A stretch of 64,000 nucleotides of DNA from Sternotherus odoratus. Its lineage: Eukaryota; Chordata; Testudines; Kinosternidae. This document shows positions 24,250 to 36,757 of the stretch, one piece after another. Below the pieces are notes generated by a model. It was given only the letters and a program-made list of their open reading frames with translations. It was not told where the DNA came from and ran no database searches. A program made the position numbers and the translations under genes. Location of the stretch: contig JAVMKO010000003.1 in the NCBI GenBank assembly GCA_032164245.1, positions 89,589,890-89,653,889 on the forward strand, given 5' to 3'. Numbering within the stretch: the stretch's first letter is position 1; every line of letters begins with the position of its first letter.

Positions 24250-24585
24250 GTAGTAATGTTTAACATGTATATAGTTCTTTACATCCATAGATCTCAAAGC
24301 AATGTCCAAAGAGGTGGCAAACAGAGACACTTTAAAGAGAGGAAGTTGAGGTTCAGAGAAGTAAAATGCCTTGCCTAAAGTTGCAGATTAAGTCTCTGGA
24401 AGAGCTGGGAATAGCACACAAATTGTTGCTGTGTTATTTGTATTACCATAGTACCTAAGAGTTGGTCATATGCTAGGTACTGTGTGCGCTCGCTTGCTGT
24501 CCTCTGCCCTCCCCCCCCCCCCCATCCCAGGAGCTTACGATCTAGGTATAACACAAGCAACAACAAATGGAGATGGACAAACAAG
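24250..24585. repeat. Ancient SINE/CR1-tail-like fragments
   Basis: The segment 24250-24415 resembles the 'gaggttcagagaagtaaaatg ... gcagagctgggaatag' pattern of old amniote CORE-SINE or CR1-tail repeats. The segment 24440-24550 contains 'gtacctaagagttgg' and 'ggagcttacgatctagg', a second widespread motif that recurs around 44974-45100. Both are degenerate. Confidence 0.45.
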
Positions 24586-27420
24586 GAAGCACAAGGATCA
24601 ATGAAACAATCCTAAATCCGTGGGGCAGCATGGAACAAAGCATGAGGTGACTGTGAAAATTTAACAAGTGGACAATGGAACCTTGCATTTTGGGCCAATC
24701 AGAGATGAACATTGACTGCTTCATTACGAATGAGAGATGATAGGTAGGGTAGGAATTGGCTGTGAAGGGCCTTGAAAGTAAAGTCAGGTTTCCTGAATGC
24801 CGGTGCAGTGTTCCATCCACTGGGCAAAGATGTCTGCTTCCCCTTTTTGTTTTAATTATGCTGCCTGTTTATCCTGATCTCACCACGGATCTGATTGTCT
24901 AATTGTCTTCAATGTAGTTGCATTTGTTGTCAGCTGCATTGTACAATATTGACTTCTCTCCCTCCAAGCAACCACCGGGTCCATCCTTGTCACGTTTTAT
25001 CCAAAAGGTACACACTAAGATAGTATTTTATTCATATGAATTGTGACCAGTGTCTTTTGATTGTCTTTATTGTTTACAGACACACCCCACCCCCACCACA
25101 TGTTAATTTCCTGCTTCCTCAGGCTCTCCTTACCTTGCATAATGAAAACATACATTTAATCAGATTAACTTTAATCTCACAGTAAATAGACAACATGGGA
25201 AGCTAGTAGGATCTTTCTGCTCATTTCTATTCTCTACCTCTACCTGGTGTTTTCAATATTATTGTTTTAAAGATCCAGAAAATGCAGTACAAACTTCCCA
25301 TCCCTTTTTAAAATAAAAATGTTTAATTGCTGCTTAGAGTATTTTCCCTACCATATTTTAATTATGTAGTGACAAAAAATCATAATTCTGTAAAATGTGA
25401 ATATTTTACATTTACAATTGGGGTAGTAGTATAAGAACATTTGCTGGCTCTTTATTAACTTGATAGCCTCAAAACATTTAAGCAATTCATCTTTTGGCTC
25501 CACAACTTCTGCCTTCTTTTTTTTTTAAAGAAAAAATTATTAATGGATGTCCTAGCATTTTATAACACTGCACTTTATTTCTCTGCATCAGGCCATGCTG
25601 AGTATTGGTGAGAGAAGACTTCAATATCTTCTTTTCAGTTCCCAGGGAAAAAAATCTCCAGTAAATTGGAGTTAGGATTGAGAGTACATGATGGTAATTG
25701 AAGGATAAAGCTTCTTACAGGGATGTTTTAATTACCCTAAAACTAAGCATAATGAATCCAGGAAATTTAGCGTTAACATAAAAACAACACAACCTGCATA
25801 CATGTTAAAGTATGAAATAGAATTAAGGCATTCAAACCACCTTAACTGATGCTTTGCAATTGCTGTATGATTATGATTTAAGTGTTTTAGTGTATGTGGT
25901 CACAAATATGACAGAACTACTTTAAGAACACATTACAGTTTTACATATTTCCCCTTATGATTTTAAGGATTAGATCCTAATAAATCTGCACCTCCTTATT
26001 TTAAAACAAAAAAGTGGTTACATTAATTGGTTTTAATTTTCCCATTCCAGCTAATAAAGAAATCAATTTAAACATATCAGTTACTGGATTTGAGCAAGAC
26101 CTGATGTGTTTGAGGATATTTTGTAATGCTTGCTTCCTCCAATCCCACTTCTCATTGGTTCCAGCTAATTTTCTTTTATCTAAGTTTCATTGATTTTCTT
26201 GCATTCTATTTGTATGAATTTGTATTCCTGTTTCTCTTTAGTGACTTTCATTTTAATTTAACTTCGTTCTTTCTTTTCTACTTCACTAAAATATATTTTG
26301 ATCTGTTTTTATTACACTCTCACTTACCAGCGAAGAAATCAGATATTATATTTTTTAAAAGTATGTGTAGTAAAAGGGCTGAATTTAGAACCCTAGAAAA
26401 TAAGTTTATTTGTATAGCATCAACTGTGTGTTTATTGCTTTATTAGAAAGGCATAAGAACCAGTTCCCACTCATGAAAATGTGCAGTCTGGCTTAGTGGG
26501 GCTTGGAAGTGACATAAAACAGTGATGTTATAAAAGGAAGAGGCAATCTAGGATGCAGAAAATCTTGATTAAGTTTAGTCTTTGTTAGCTTTTAGAGGCA
26601 GTGATCTATATTTATCTCCAAGCAACCTAAAGTCCCTGATGTTGCAATGAGTTCCCTGTGGAAGAGAGACAGCAAAGAATTAGATAAACAATATCAATTC
26701 AATCAGATAAATTCTTAAATATTTTCTTCTTGGTTTTCTGCACATTTACCGTAAATACTGTGCCATTTATACCCTGACAACTTGTTTTGCTTTTTTTGAT
26801 TTGTCTTGGTTTTTTTTACTATAACCTAATAAACAGATGTCTGTTCCGTTGATTTAAGAACTTATGCATTTAGTGAACTGAAACAATAATATTTATTTTT
26901 TTGATGTGTAGTTTCTTTTTAAGGAAGACTAGATAGACCTGTTAACATGAGAACTCCAGCTTTTTCAACATTTCCTTCTTGAACATGATTAATATCTGGA
27001 CCTATCTGTTGTATGCTATTGCCCTTTATAATTGCAGCCTCTAGGGCAGCTATAATTAAGGTGCATCAGAGTTTATCAATCAAACTTTAAATCCAGACTA
27101 CTTACTGTGAGCAGAAACTTGATTTTCAAGGTCTCAGTCTAAAATTGACCTTTTTCTGCAAAAACTCTAGATTTATTTATTTACTGCTGTGGTTATACCA
27201 AACTAAATGTGACATGTTAATTTTTAGGGTATAATTAGCTTCCTGTTGAAAAATGACACTATTTGTATAAAATGGCTAGTACACATTTACAGTAAGTACT
27301 TTTCGTAAGGCATGTAGAAGTGGGAACGGTAGCAAGCTTCAAAGTTGGGGTTTGAAATGAAACCACTATAACCCTATTTTAATTCATTTTCTAACAAAGC
27401 TTTTGAACGTAGTCTGTGGC

Positions 27421-28005
27421 TAATGGTGAATTTTGCTGGAATGACTGTCCTGTACCTTTAAGCAGGGAGTTGGGAGGCATTTGGCTGGCTGGTGGAATGA
27501 AGGCAACTGTGCTTTATGGAAGATGGGGAGAGGGAAGATGGAACCAGCTGCAAAAAGGGTCTATGTGGTTGCTGACTCATCCCCTGGGAATGAGGCATTT
27601 AAAAGGGGCAGCTTTGTACCTTAACCCTCCCTTTTGCATGGAGCAGGGGAGGCTGCACCCTCCCTCTCCTTTAGGTAGTAAAATACCAGGTTTGGTCTAG
27701 ACCTGCTGTAGGCAGTACCCTAGCTGCCCCTTTGTTTTGGAGGGCTGGAAGGAGTTATTCTCTTGCCACCATATTGACCTAGGTGGCATTGGGGTGTTTT
27801 CGCCTTCCACGAAGCAGGTTCAAGAAGGGCTCTGTTCATGCATGACATGAAGGGTGGTAGGCTATACGTCACAACTCATTATTTAAGTATAGGGCAGTGC
27901 AGGTACTGCATAGGAAAGGTATATAGTACATGACTGCCTTGCACCTTTAAGCAGAGGGTGGGGAAGTATTTGGCTGGCTGATGGAATGAAGGGAACTGTG
28001 CTTTG
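27421..28005 (+). repeat. Two direct-repeat copies 500 bp apart
   Basis: A stretch of about 70 bp around 27446-27513 containing 'acctttaagcag', 'atttggctggctg' and 'gaaggcaactgtgcttt' recurs at about 27937-28004 with a few substitutions. The spacing resembles flanking repeats of an element or a local duplication. No target duplication was found. The 94-codon open frame across the first copy has no domain. Confidence 0.6.
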
Positions 28006-28765
28006 GCATACATACTTGAGATATGGCAATACGATTGCCCAAATATCAATGATGTGCTTTTTGCCATACCCAAGTAAATATGCCCTGATTTGGTCAAGTT
28101 ATAAGAACCTGGAAAAAAAAATCAGTTTTTACTTTCTTAGTACAAGTTTTTAAGAGGCTGACCAGTAAGAGTCTCAAAGATCCCATTTGAACTGAGCAAG
28201 AGCCGCTGCACATTACCACTGCTGCCCTAGGGACTGAGCTCATTTGGGGGCTGAGCAAGATTTGTCCTGCAAGTGTTCCACCGACAGCTGGGGAGCACTG
28301 TGGTTCCAAGCACCAGTGCTCTCTGATAGCACCCAGGAAGCATGGAGGGGAAGGAAGAAACAGCCTAAGTTGAATGCAAAAGAGTAAAATAGGGTTGCCA
28401 CCTGTCTAGCGTTTCCCAGGATATCTGTAAGGGCACCCAGTGCACATGGCCTAGCTGTATGGGCTCAGGATCATCCTGGATGTCCCTTCTTTTTGCACAT
28501 CAGAGGTAGCAGCCATAGGTATAGAACAGAGTGGTGAGGGGGGTCAGGAATAGGCAGGGAGTTATAGGAGCATAAGGGGTAGAAAGAATAGGAGCTGGGG
28601 ATGAAGGCATGGTCAGTCAGAAATGGGGATGAGCAGTAGGGTCTGTGACCACTAGAGCATGCTCCACCATAGAACCTGAAAGTGAACTAGTGTTCATGAG
28701 TCTTGGCATTCCTCTGCTGTCAATTGAATACCACCGGCAAAATGTCTTATACCTGACCCACATAG

Positions 28766-29440
28766 AGGATAATAGGCTGAGGCCATGTCTACACTACAGA
28801 TTTGTTGACTCAAGTAATTTTGATACACAGCTGCCGAAGTAGTACATTGCTTATGTGCATGCATGCTTTATTCTTTGTGTCAACGAAGTATGTACTCACC
28901 AGAAGCGCTTGTATTGATGCAGAGTGTAATTGCACCATCCCACTGTACAACTTGCCACTGTCTAGCATGCTCTCTTTTGGCAATCCATGATGGGGCCAAA
29001 ATGAATCATCCAGGAGTGTCTGGAAGCATGGGGTCAACTTCCCATAATGTATTGTTCTCCATCCCAAAATTTTACCTGAATCCCCTTCTTTTCAAAATCC
29101 CCCAAATCTACATGGCCCTCCTCATTGCCCATCATTTCTGACAGAAGTATGGAGCCTGCACTATTGTCTTCAACATTGCAAGTACAGAGTGCATGACTAT
29201 ATGGTCTTTGCAGACTTGCTAGAATAGACCCAGGGAACATGATTCCTTGGAGAATAGATTGCTGTGGGACATAGTGAGAAACAATTCAAGTTTGTTGGTG
29301 GCATTCAGAGAGCAGCTGCAGATTATGGAGTGCCAGTTCTAGGCCTAAGAAACAAGCACTGACTCATGGTATTGCGTTGTAGTCTGGCTTGAGATGATGA
29401 GCAGTGGGAAGGGTGTTGATGTGGTTCAACATGATAAAAT
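28766..29440 (+). mobile_element. PIF/Harbinger-like element fragment
   Basis: Starts with 'aggccatgtctacactacag', an end common in sauropsid Harbinger-like elements. Near its far end, 'agcactgactcatggtattg' resembles degraded Harbinger nuclease/transposase DNA. All frames are broken, and the right terminus is not visible. Confidence 0.4.
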
Positions 29441-30835
29441 TTCAATTTTGTCAGTTTGCTTTAAAAAACAAACTTCTAAAAATGTAATTTATTTATATTA
29501 AGAGTGTTAAAATTGCATACTCAAGCAATCGAGTTAGGAAATACAGTATGTGCCACTAAATAGCAACTCTGATATTGGTAAAATCTGGTTACTAGCAACA
29601 CTAGTGATCACACGATTCTGCTGTGGGTGTTTTCCTTATCATCAGTAGGTGAGGTGCAAATTCAGAGGATGCTGCATTGGTTAGTTGTGATACTGTTTCA
29701 AGAAGTTCATAACTTCTAATTGAGTTGCCAACACACAAGACTGGAATGGTGCATGACCAGTACTGATGGAATTTTCATGGTTTTGGCAGCAATCCAGTAA
29801 GAAGCTGTAGTGAGCAAAACACAAAATAAAAAGTGATTTTTTTATTTTTTTTTGGACAATTTATAACTTGGCCAGATATGATTGGATTGTCACCGGGCCT
29901 TTTCTGTGCCAGTCCTGCAGCTTTTCAAAAAACGTTTGCCAACCCGTTACCCAGGGGTAATTACTGCTATCCCTATAGTATCTGTGATAAATATTCAGTG
30001 TTTGTAGTGTGATTTTGAGCTGTATAATTCGGTGTAAGTGCCAAGCATTTTTTTTAATACAACCTTCTTTCTGTAGTTAGCACAGTAGTGGATGCATGGA
30101 TATACTATTATAAGATAAATAAAACCTTCTCTGATAATTTTAATGAATTCAAAATCCTTCTTTTTTTGTCTTTTGTCAGCAGAAAATATTATCCTATCCG
30201 TTTAATTTATTGTCTAAGAGTATACCAGATTCTGTTGTCAGACACTATTCACTCTGGAAAGACTTAAGATTATTTTTGTTGTGAGAAAGGAAAAGACAAT
30301 CCTGTTTTTTAAATCAGACTTCTATAACATGTTGCAGTGAGATTGTAAAAACTAGGTCTTAATCTCTTATCAGTTAACAGTCCATATGTTTCTTTGTGAA
30401 ATAACTACTGTTTTTCTCTTGTCAACTTCTTGAAGGAACAGCCATGTCATGACGTTGTGGTGGTAAACTGACTTACGGTACAGAGTGTCACTTAAATACT
30501 ATAGTCATGGGTGCTCTATGAAACCTTTAGATGCCAAATTAAGTTAGACAAGAATAAGATAAGAACTAATTGTGGCTATCCTATTGTGATGAAAGTTTGC
30601 TGCACCATAGCTGACTCAAATTAAGAAGTAATTTTGATTGAACATTCAAACAGTGTTATTTGGAGTGCCTAAAGGGTTAAAACAGATAGGAATTGCTGTA
30701 CCGGTCAGATCAGCTGTCTATGTACTGTATCAGATACTTCAGAAAATCATACACAAAACCATTAGTGGACAAATATTGAATGACTTTGTCCACAGGGAAA
30801 ACTTCTTTCTGCCCTCAAGCAGTTAGTAGTTGGCT
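29441..30835 (+). other. STXBP5: STXBP5 intron 2 segment
   Basis: AT-rich DNA; nothing recognised. Confidence 0.45.
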
Positions 30836-30837
30836 TA

Positions 30838-31330
30838 TGCCAGACTTCTTAACTTGTCTAAACCTTCCATATTATTGATTCTGTCCATATAAATGATCTT
30901 TTCTTCCATCTTTTCCTCAATTTTCTGTGACAGGGAGTTCCACAGATAATTCCATATTGTTAAAATTATTTTTTCAGCCTTAATTTAGTTCCCTTTCAAT
31001 TTAATTTAATGTCCTCTTGTTTTTGTATTAAATAGGATTGTCTTGTTTTCCTTCTCCATACCATTCTTTATTTTATATATCTCTGCAGCATTCCCTCTTA
31101 ATTCACATCCCCTCTAACCTAAACAGCCCCAATATTTTGATCTGTCTTTGCATGGAATTTTTTCCATTCTTCTTTCTAGTCATTATAGTTGCATATCTTT
31201 TTGCTCTTTTTTCTTTCTGCTATATCTCTTCTGAGATGAAGTGACAGGAACCAAACATATTATTCAAGGTGGTATTCCACCGATATATTGCATATGATAG
31301 TGTTATAATATTTTGGCCTAAGTTCCGTCC
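30838..31330. repeat. Old LINE 3'-region-like fragment
   Basis: Contains in order 'gacagggagttccaca', 'gtcctcttgt', 'atctctgcagcattccctctt' and 'gagatgaagtgacaggaacc'. This order matches a common L2/CR1-related repeat of sauropsids. Degenerate; family not fixed. Confidence 0.45.
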
Positions 31331-31559
31331 ACTGAACAGCCCCTTTAATTGTTTCTCTAACCCTAAACTGGAGTAGGATGGTCAGACAATTACTGGAGAG
31401 CATAAGAAGACTAGAATTTCCTTCCAAGACAGTGCTCAAATAATCTTTTAAATACTAATTTAAACATGGCCCTGCATTTCTACACTGACTGGTTTGATTA
31501 GCCTGCTGGTCTTGAGGTGCTCCAGCAGCTTTTTCCATTTCCTCACTGTTCTGTAACTC

Positions 31560-32203
31560 AATGTGAGATAGTGGAAAGGGCAAAAGATCAAAAGTAACCA
31601 GCAAGTAATGTTTTTCCTCTTTGGTGCCTTGAAGAACTGTAGGAGGAGTTCTTAATTTAGTTTAGACTTGAAATTAGATGAAGGTTTCTAACCATCAGAG
31701 GAGTGAAATTCTGGAACAGCCTTTCAGGGGAAGCAGTGGGGGGCAAAAGACCTCTCTGGCTTCAAGATTAAGCTCATTAAATTTAGTGAGAAGATGGTGT
31801 GATGGGATAACATGATTTTGACAATTAATTGCTCTTTGACTATGTGTGGTAGGTGGGCCCTGTGGCCTGTGATGGGATGTTGGATGGGATCTGAGTTACT
31901 ACAGAGAATTCTTTCCTGGATATCTGGCTGGTGAGTCTTGGCCACGTGCTCAGGGTTCTGCTGATTGCCATATTTGGGGCTGGGAAGGAATTCTCATCCA
32001 GGGCAGATTAGCAGAGGCCCTGGGGGTTTTCGCCTTTCTCTACAGTGTGGGGCACGGCTCACTTGCTGGAGGTTTCTCTGCACATTGAAGTCTTTAAACC
32101 ATGATTTGAGGACTTCAATAGTTCAGACATAGGTGAGAGGTTTATTGCAGGAGTGGGTGGGTGAGATTCTAATCTCCTGCACGACGCAGGGCACAGACTA
32201 GAT
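31560..32203 (+). mobile_element. CR1 LINE 3' end
   Basis: The sense-strand 3' portion of a CR1 retrotransposon, recognised from the ordered landmarks 'gaaattctggaacagccttt', 'gatgggataacatga', 'gtgatgggatgttg', 'tctggctggtgagtcttg', 'gggaaggaattctc' and 'tttgaggacttcaatag'. It carries the tail of ORF2 and the 3' UTR; no intact frame remains. It stops at 'cagactagat', where a hAT end begins, so the final CR1 bases appear to be lost. CR1 of this type is characteristic of turtles and crocodilians. Confidence 0.85.
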
Positions 32204-32465
32204 CAGGGGTGAGCAAACTTTTTGACCCGAGGGCCACATCGGGGTTGAAAACTTGTACAGCGGGCTGAGTCAGGGAAGGCTGTGCCTCCCCAAAAAGCCT
32301 GGCCCCCACCCCTTATTTGACCCCTCCCACTTCCTGCCCCCTTACTGCCCCCTCAGAATCACAGACCCATCCAACCCCCCCCCCACTCATTGTCCTCTGA
32401 TTGCCCCCTCCAGAGATCCCATACCCCTAACCACCCCCTATCAAAGCCCCTCACCTTTGTGGTTC
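32204..32465. mobile_element. hAT element left part inserted in CR1
   Basis: Starts CAGGGGTGAGCAAACTTTTT with 'gacccgagggccacatc', a hAT MITE left end, then a C-rich body. No matching right end was found and the CR1 sequence does not resume, so the right limit is approximate. Confidence 0.6.
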
Positions 32466-32904
32466 AGTTAAGTCCTACCAATATGAAAGCCTTTTACTCC
32501 TGCTCTGAGCATAGGGAGGATCACAAGGACTTTACAACTGCCATAATACCTCATTGTCCTTTGGAATTATTTCTCTGGCATTCCCTTGCCACTTTGAGAC
32601 TTCCTCAGCTAAATTTGTGAAAAGTATAAGTAATTGTTCTTGAATATCATTAAGATGGGTCTGAACTTATTCTAAATAAGAACAAGAAGAATTAAGTGTC
32701 TGATCTTCATTTTGAAATGGCTTTGTGATTTATAACCTTTCTGATTATTACATAAGCATGTTTTATAATTGACTACTTTGAAATTTGGTGCTTGTATTAC
32801 CAAAGCTATTTAGGACCTCCTGTTCATAAATATCAAGTGTTTTATAATATTCATTTTACTAATTTTTGTTACATACAACAGTTATTCCTTAATAGCATTG
32901 TCAG

Positions 32905-32986
32905 TTTTGGTAGGCCAGGAGTCGAATGCTACTGCCAACATGATAGTGAAGCTGCAGTAATCCAGCTCCAGTTCCTGATTAATGAG
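32905..32986 (+). CDS. STXBP5: STXBP5 coding exon 3
   Basis: 82 nt: one base completing Leu84, then residues 85-111 (FGRPGVECYCQHDSEAAVIQ followed by LQFLINE). The acceptor is CAG at 32902-32904; the donor GT is at 32987. 'GRPGVECYCQHDS.AAV.QLQFLINE' is the conserved first-propeller segment of tomosyns; the STXBP5-type VECYCQHDS is seen rather than the VDCYCQHES I recall for STXBP5L. Ends in phase 0. Confidence 0.96.
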
Positions 32987-34347
32987 GTTAGTAAAGAGTT
33001 TAATCTTTACTGTAATTAAAAAAGAATTTACATCCTATATTTAAGGCTCTGTTTTTAAAGCATTTGAATACAAATAAGGCATTTGAATACAAAGAAGAAT
33101 ATGAATTAATGTCTCATATATTTATCAAATCGTAATAGTATATGAGGACAATGAATACATTTTTCTTACTCTGTTCAGGTGTCCAAAAATAAATTTACTA
33201 AAGTAATTTTATTTTGGGGTACTTTATCACAGTAAACAAGATGATAGTGTTAATTTTTCTTAGAAAAAGTATGGTCAAACATTGCAGAATGGATAAGCTT
33301 GAAAGCTTGTCTCTTTTATCAACAGAAGTTGGTCTAGTAAAAGATATTACCTCACTCACGTCTCTTTCTACACTTTACCACAGCTATTTAGTCTGACATT
33401 TATGAAAAACCATTGTGAATTGAGTAGCTACACGTGGAATTTAAGGGGACACCATTAATATGAAAGAGGGGTCATTTAAAAGAGATTAGTTTAATTTATA
33501 TACACCTGTTCCAGAAACACCTAGCTAATTATTGTGGCTTCACAATTCTGAGTGAATTATTTTTTGCTGTCTCCTGTTGCTTATCTCAAACAGAGGAAAC
33601 TAACAAAAATATTGCCATATGCGAGAAGTAAACAAGTTGGAAAAATGCATTTGTTTTCCTGTAGGCTCTTAAATGTACTCTAAGGTGTAATTTGTAAGAG
33701 TTAATAGGTGTAAATGTTTGTAGACCGAACTATTAGTTTTTTTAAAAAAACTTTACATTTATAAATGTTGATAGTTTCAAGAATATTCATAAAACATGAC
33801 ACAGTAGTTCTGGGATCTTATGGAACAAACTGCTGTTTTCTTAAGACATTGATGTAAAATCACTAACAGTTATAAGGGATATCAAAAAAAACTAAATAGT
33901 TTTCTAAAACGAAGTGGTAAATATTTTTCTAAATACTGTACTCCATCAGGAATATCACCAAAAGCTTCATTACTTTCTACAAAGCAATATGTGACTTGTT
34001 CAGAATTAGGCATTTTTTCCGTGGTGAAATACACATCGTATATTGAATTTAATGTGATTCAGTAGCTTAAAATATGTACTTTCTCAATAAATAAAACTGG
34101 TACTCATTTCGATGTTTTATTAATGTTCGTATTACACTTGCCCCAAAAGTAAATGTTTAAAGTTTAAGCTGTTCCTTTTAGTAGTAGAATGAATTTGCAA
34201 TAGCACTTTTCAGTTTGAATAATGGTCAATAATAATTTCTTCAAACTGATGTTGGTAAAGAAGTCTGTGGAAACTAAATATTACACAAGTGAAAGATAGT
34301 ATAAACTTTAAATGTAGATGAACATCTGAATGATCCTTTTTCTCAAG
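32987..34347 (+). other. STXBP5: STXBP5 intron 3
   Basis: 1,361 bp of AT-rich DNA with a GTTAGT donor and a CAAG acceptor after a T-rich tract. No repeats recognised. Confidence 0.85.
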
Positions 34348-34448
34348 GGAGCTCTTGTGAGTGCCTTGGCTGATGACACCTTACACCTATGGAATTTGCG
34401 TCAGAAGAGACCTGCTATACTTCATTCACTCAAATTTAATAGGGAAAG
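34348..34448 (+). CDS. STXBP5: STXBP5 coding exon 4
   Basis: 101 nt encoding residues 112-144 (GALVSALADDTLHLWNLRQK, then RPAILHSLKFNRE) plus two bases of Arg145. 'DDTLHLWNLRQ' is a WD40 repeat with its Trp-Asn dipeptide in the WD position (126-127). ALADD matches STXBP5 as I recall it (STXBP5L has ASSDD). The donor is GTAAGA at 34449. Confidence 0.97.
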
Positions 34449-35089
34449 GTAAGAATTGGGTCATAATCACCTGCATAAGTATATTTTTAAAAGTATATGG
34501 AGTGTGTGTGTGTGTGTATGTAATATGGTTTAAAGAACATATTAATGAACAGCAAACCATCTCAAGAATATTTTACCTAAACTGCTACAGATTAAGGTTC
34601 TGGTCGTGCAACTGACTGTGTGGGCTTGAGTTGCAGGATAATTGGGACCCAAGTTAGTTGAATAGAGTAAAAACACCAATATATTTAAACACCCTTTTAT
34701 TTTCTGCACAGTTACTTACAACTCAGTTGTCTGACATGAAGTCATGGAATCTGTGACCTCCATGACACTCGCAGCCTGATTTATAATAAAATATAATGGA
34801 ATCTGGTAGTTTTAACTGTCTCTTTACATTCAAACTTCACTATTTAGTGAGAATAATGACAAAGATAAACATCCGTATCTAAACACATTAAGATTATTCA
34901 AATGCTAGACACTAGAAGACAGTTGGAGAATTTGAGTGGTTTTATGGATTGTGGATATTGACTATAGTGTCATTAGCATAAGTGTGAGCAGACTTCTTAA
35001 CATTAGCATTAGCATAAGTGTGAGCAGCATAAGTGTGAGCAGGATAAAAGCAAAGTAGATAACCAAATATGAGCAATCTAGCAAGAGCT

Positions 35090-35271
35090 GCAAAGACAAA
35101 TTTTGCTGGTTCTCTGGCCGCGCACAATTGTTTGTGCCTCACTATCAAGAAGTGGGGAAGGCAGGGGAGGGTCCGGGGATAGCCTCCCCAGCAGGGAGCT
35201 TGGGGGCCTGGGCAAAATTAGCTCATGGGCCGGATGTGGCCCGCGGGCCCTTGTTTGCCCACCCCTGCTCT
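35090..35271. mobile_element. hAT element right end
   Basis: Ends 'gggcccttgtttgcccacccctg', the inverse of the CAGGGGTGGGCAAAC ends seen elsewhere in this window. A 7-bp match (tctagca) lies near 35078-35084 and just after the right end, a possible imperfect target duplication. The left end is degraded. Confidence 0.5.
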
Positions 35272-36409
35272 AGCAAATGCCTCCAACACTACATTCCTAT
35301 CTGGTATTGTGGGATAAGTTTTAGCAACTTCCTTAAATGTTCAGTTTTCTTTTGACCATATCATTTCTAAAATGAAACACAGACTCCAAGTCTGTCAGGG
35401 GACAGAAAGGTGAGGGAGAAGTTTATTATGATTACTGCTGAGGTCTGTAGGTATATTGAAAGCAAATAATTCTAAATTCTCATTCTTGGAGTGTAAAGTA
35501 CTTTTAGAGGATGTATATGGAATTTTTTTTAACTGGATGAGATAAGTACTTTTAGTAAGGTTTGTATCTGTATTAACAAGTTGATATTTTTCATTATTTT
35601 GAAGTAGATACTTAGAATGCCTTTGCTTGTATCAGCTAATTTCTTTGTGTTTCTTTTGTACAATAAGTGAAGTTTACCCATGAAAAATTTCCTGTGAAGA
35701 GAGTTGGCTTACTTGTGAATTGAGGGCAACCTGTGACAACCTACTAATGAAAAAAGCATCAAAATGTTAATGATATTTTTACTTGTGTTAGGATTATTTT
35801 CTTATAACTGAAATATTAGTGTTAAACATCAAATACTAAAATTTACCCTTGCACTAATCTCTTATGTAGTTATCTAAGTGCTGCATTATGTTGCTTCAGT
35901 AGAAAACTCACTTAAAAACATTTAAACAGTATTTAATATCTACGCAATTACAGTTCAGATGCAAGTATACATAAATTATCCAAATTGAAGAACCTCTTAG
36001 AAAAAGCTACATCTCCCTTTTTTGCCCTTGCATGGGAGCACAAGAGCGCACAGCCCCAAAGTATTCTGAACCTTTGGGGTACTTGAAAGGAGCACATGTG
36101 TGTGTCCTACAGTGGAATCCATAGTGAAAGCAACTCTTAAAGAATGACAGATGCTGTAGATAAGTAAGCATTCTTTCCAGAGATAAATTTTTCCAGTGAT
36201 TAATTACACATTTGTTTCAAACTTGAAATAAAGAAAAAAAAAATTAAATTTCAACTTCCAGGTACTGGTTCTTTTTATCCATTGTTTGCTAAATTAGAGC
36301 CTTCCATGTTTGGATATTGTACCCTTGTATGTATGTATTTCCCTAAGAAATGATATCTGAGATATAAAAATAATAATCTGCTATTCAAACACAAGAATAT
36401 CTCTTGAAT

Positions 36410-36757
36410 ATACAGAGTATGGGTACCGGGGCCGGGGCCGGGATCATGGAGGCACCGGGAGCTCGCTGGGGCCGGGATCATGGGGGCACCAGGAGCCCGA
36501 TGTGGCAGGGGCCAGGCTTGGGCTTGCAGGGCGCCGGCAGCCCACTGCGGCAGGGTCACAGGCCGGGGCTGGGCTCTGGCTTGTGGGGGCGCCAGCAGAC
36601 AGCCATGGCCGGGGCACAGGCCACCTGTGGCAGCAGGGACCAAGATTGGGGCCACATGCCAGCAGCCCGGGGCAGCGTGCGTGGCCGGCTGCTGGCAGCA
36701 GGGGCTCGCAACCCCCACATAACCAGCTTGTGACCCCCACTTTGAGAACCAATGCTT
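36410..36757. mobile_element. GC-rich hAT-like fragment
   Basis: GC-rich DNA with 'gccggggcc' units ends in 'gacccccactttgagaacca', close to the GTTTGAGAACCACTG right end of hAT MITEs. The left end is not recognisable. Overlapping Gly/Pro/Arg-rich open frames on both strands are composition artefacts. Confidence 0.5.

Noticed and set aside
34960..35060. CRISPR-like short repeats
   Set aside because: Short, irregular tandem repeats in a vertebrate intron; no spacer organisation.
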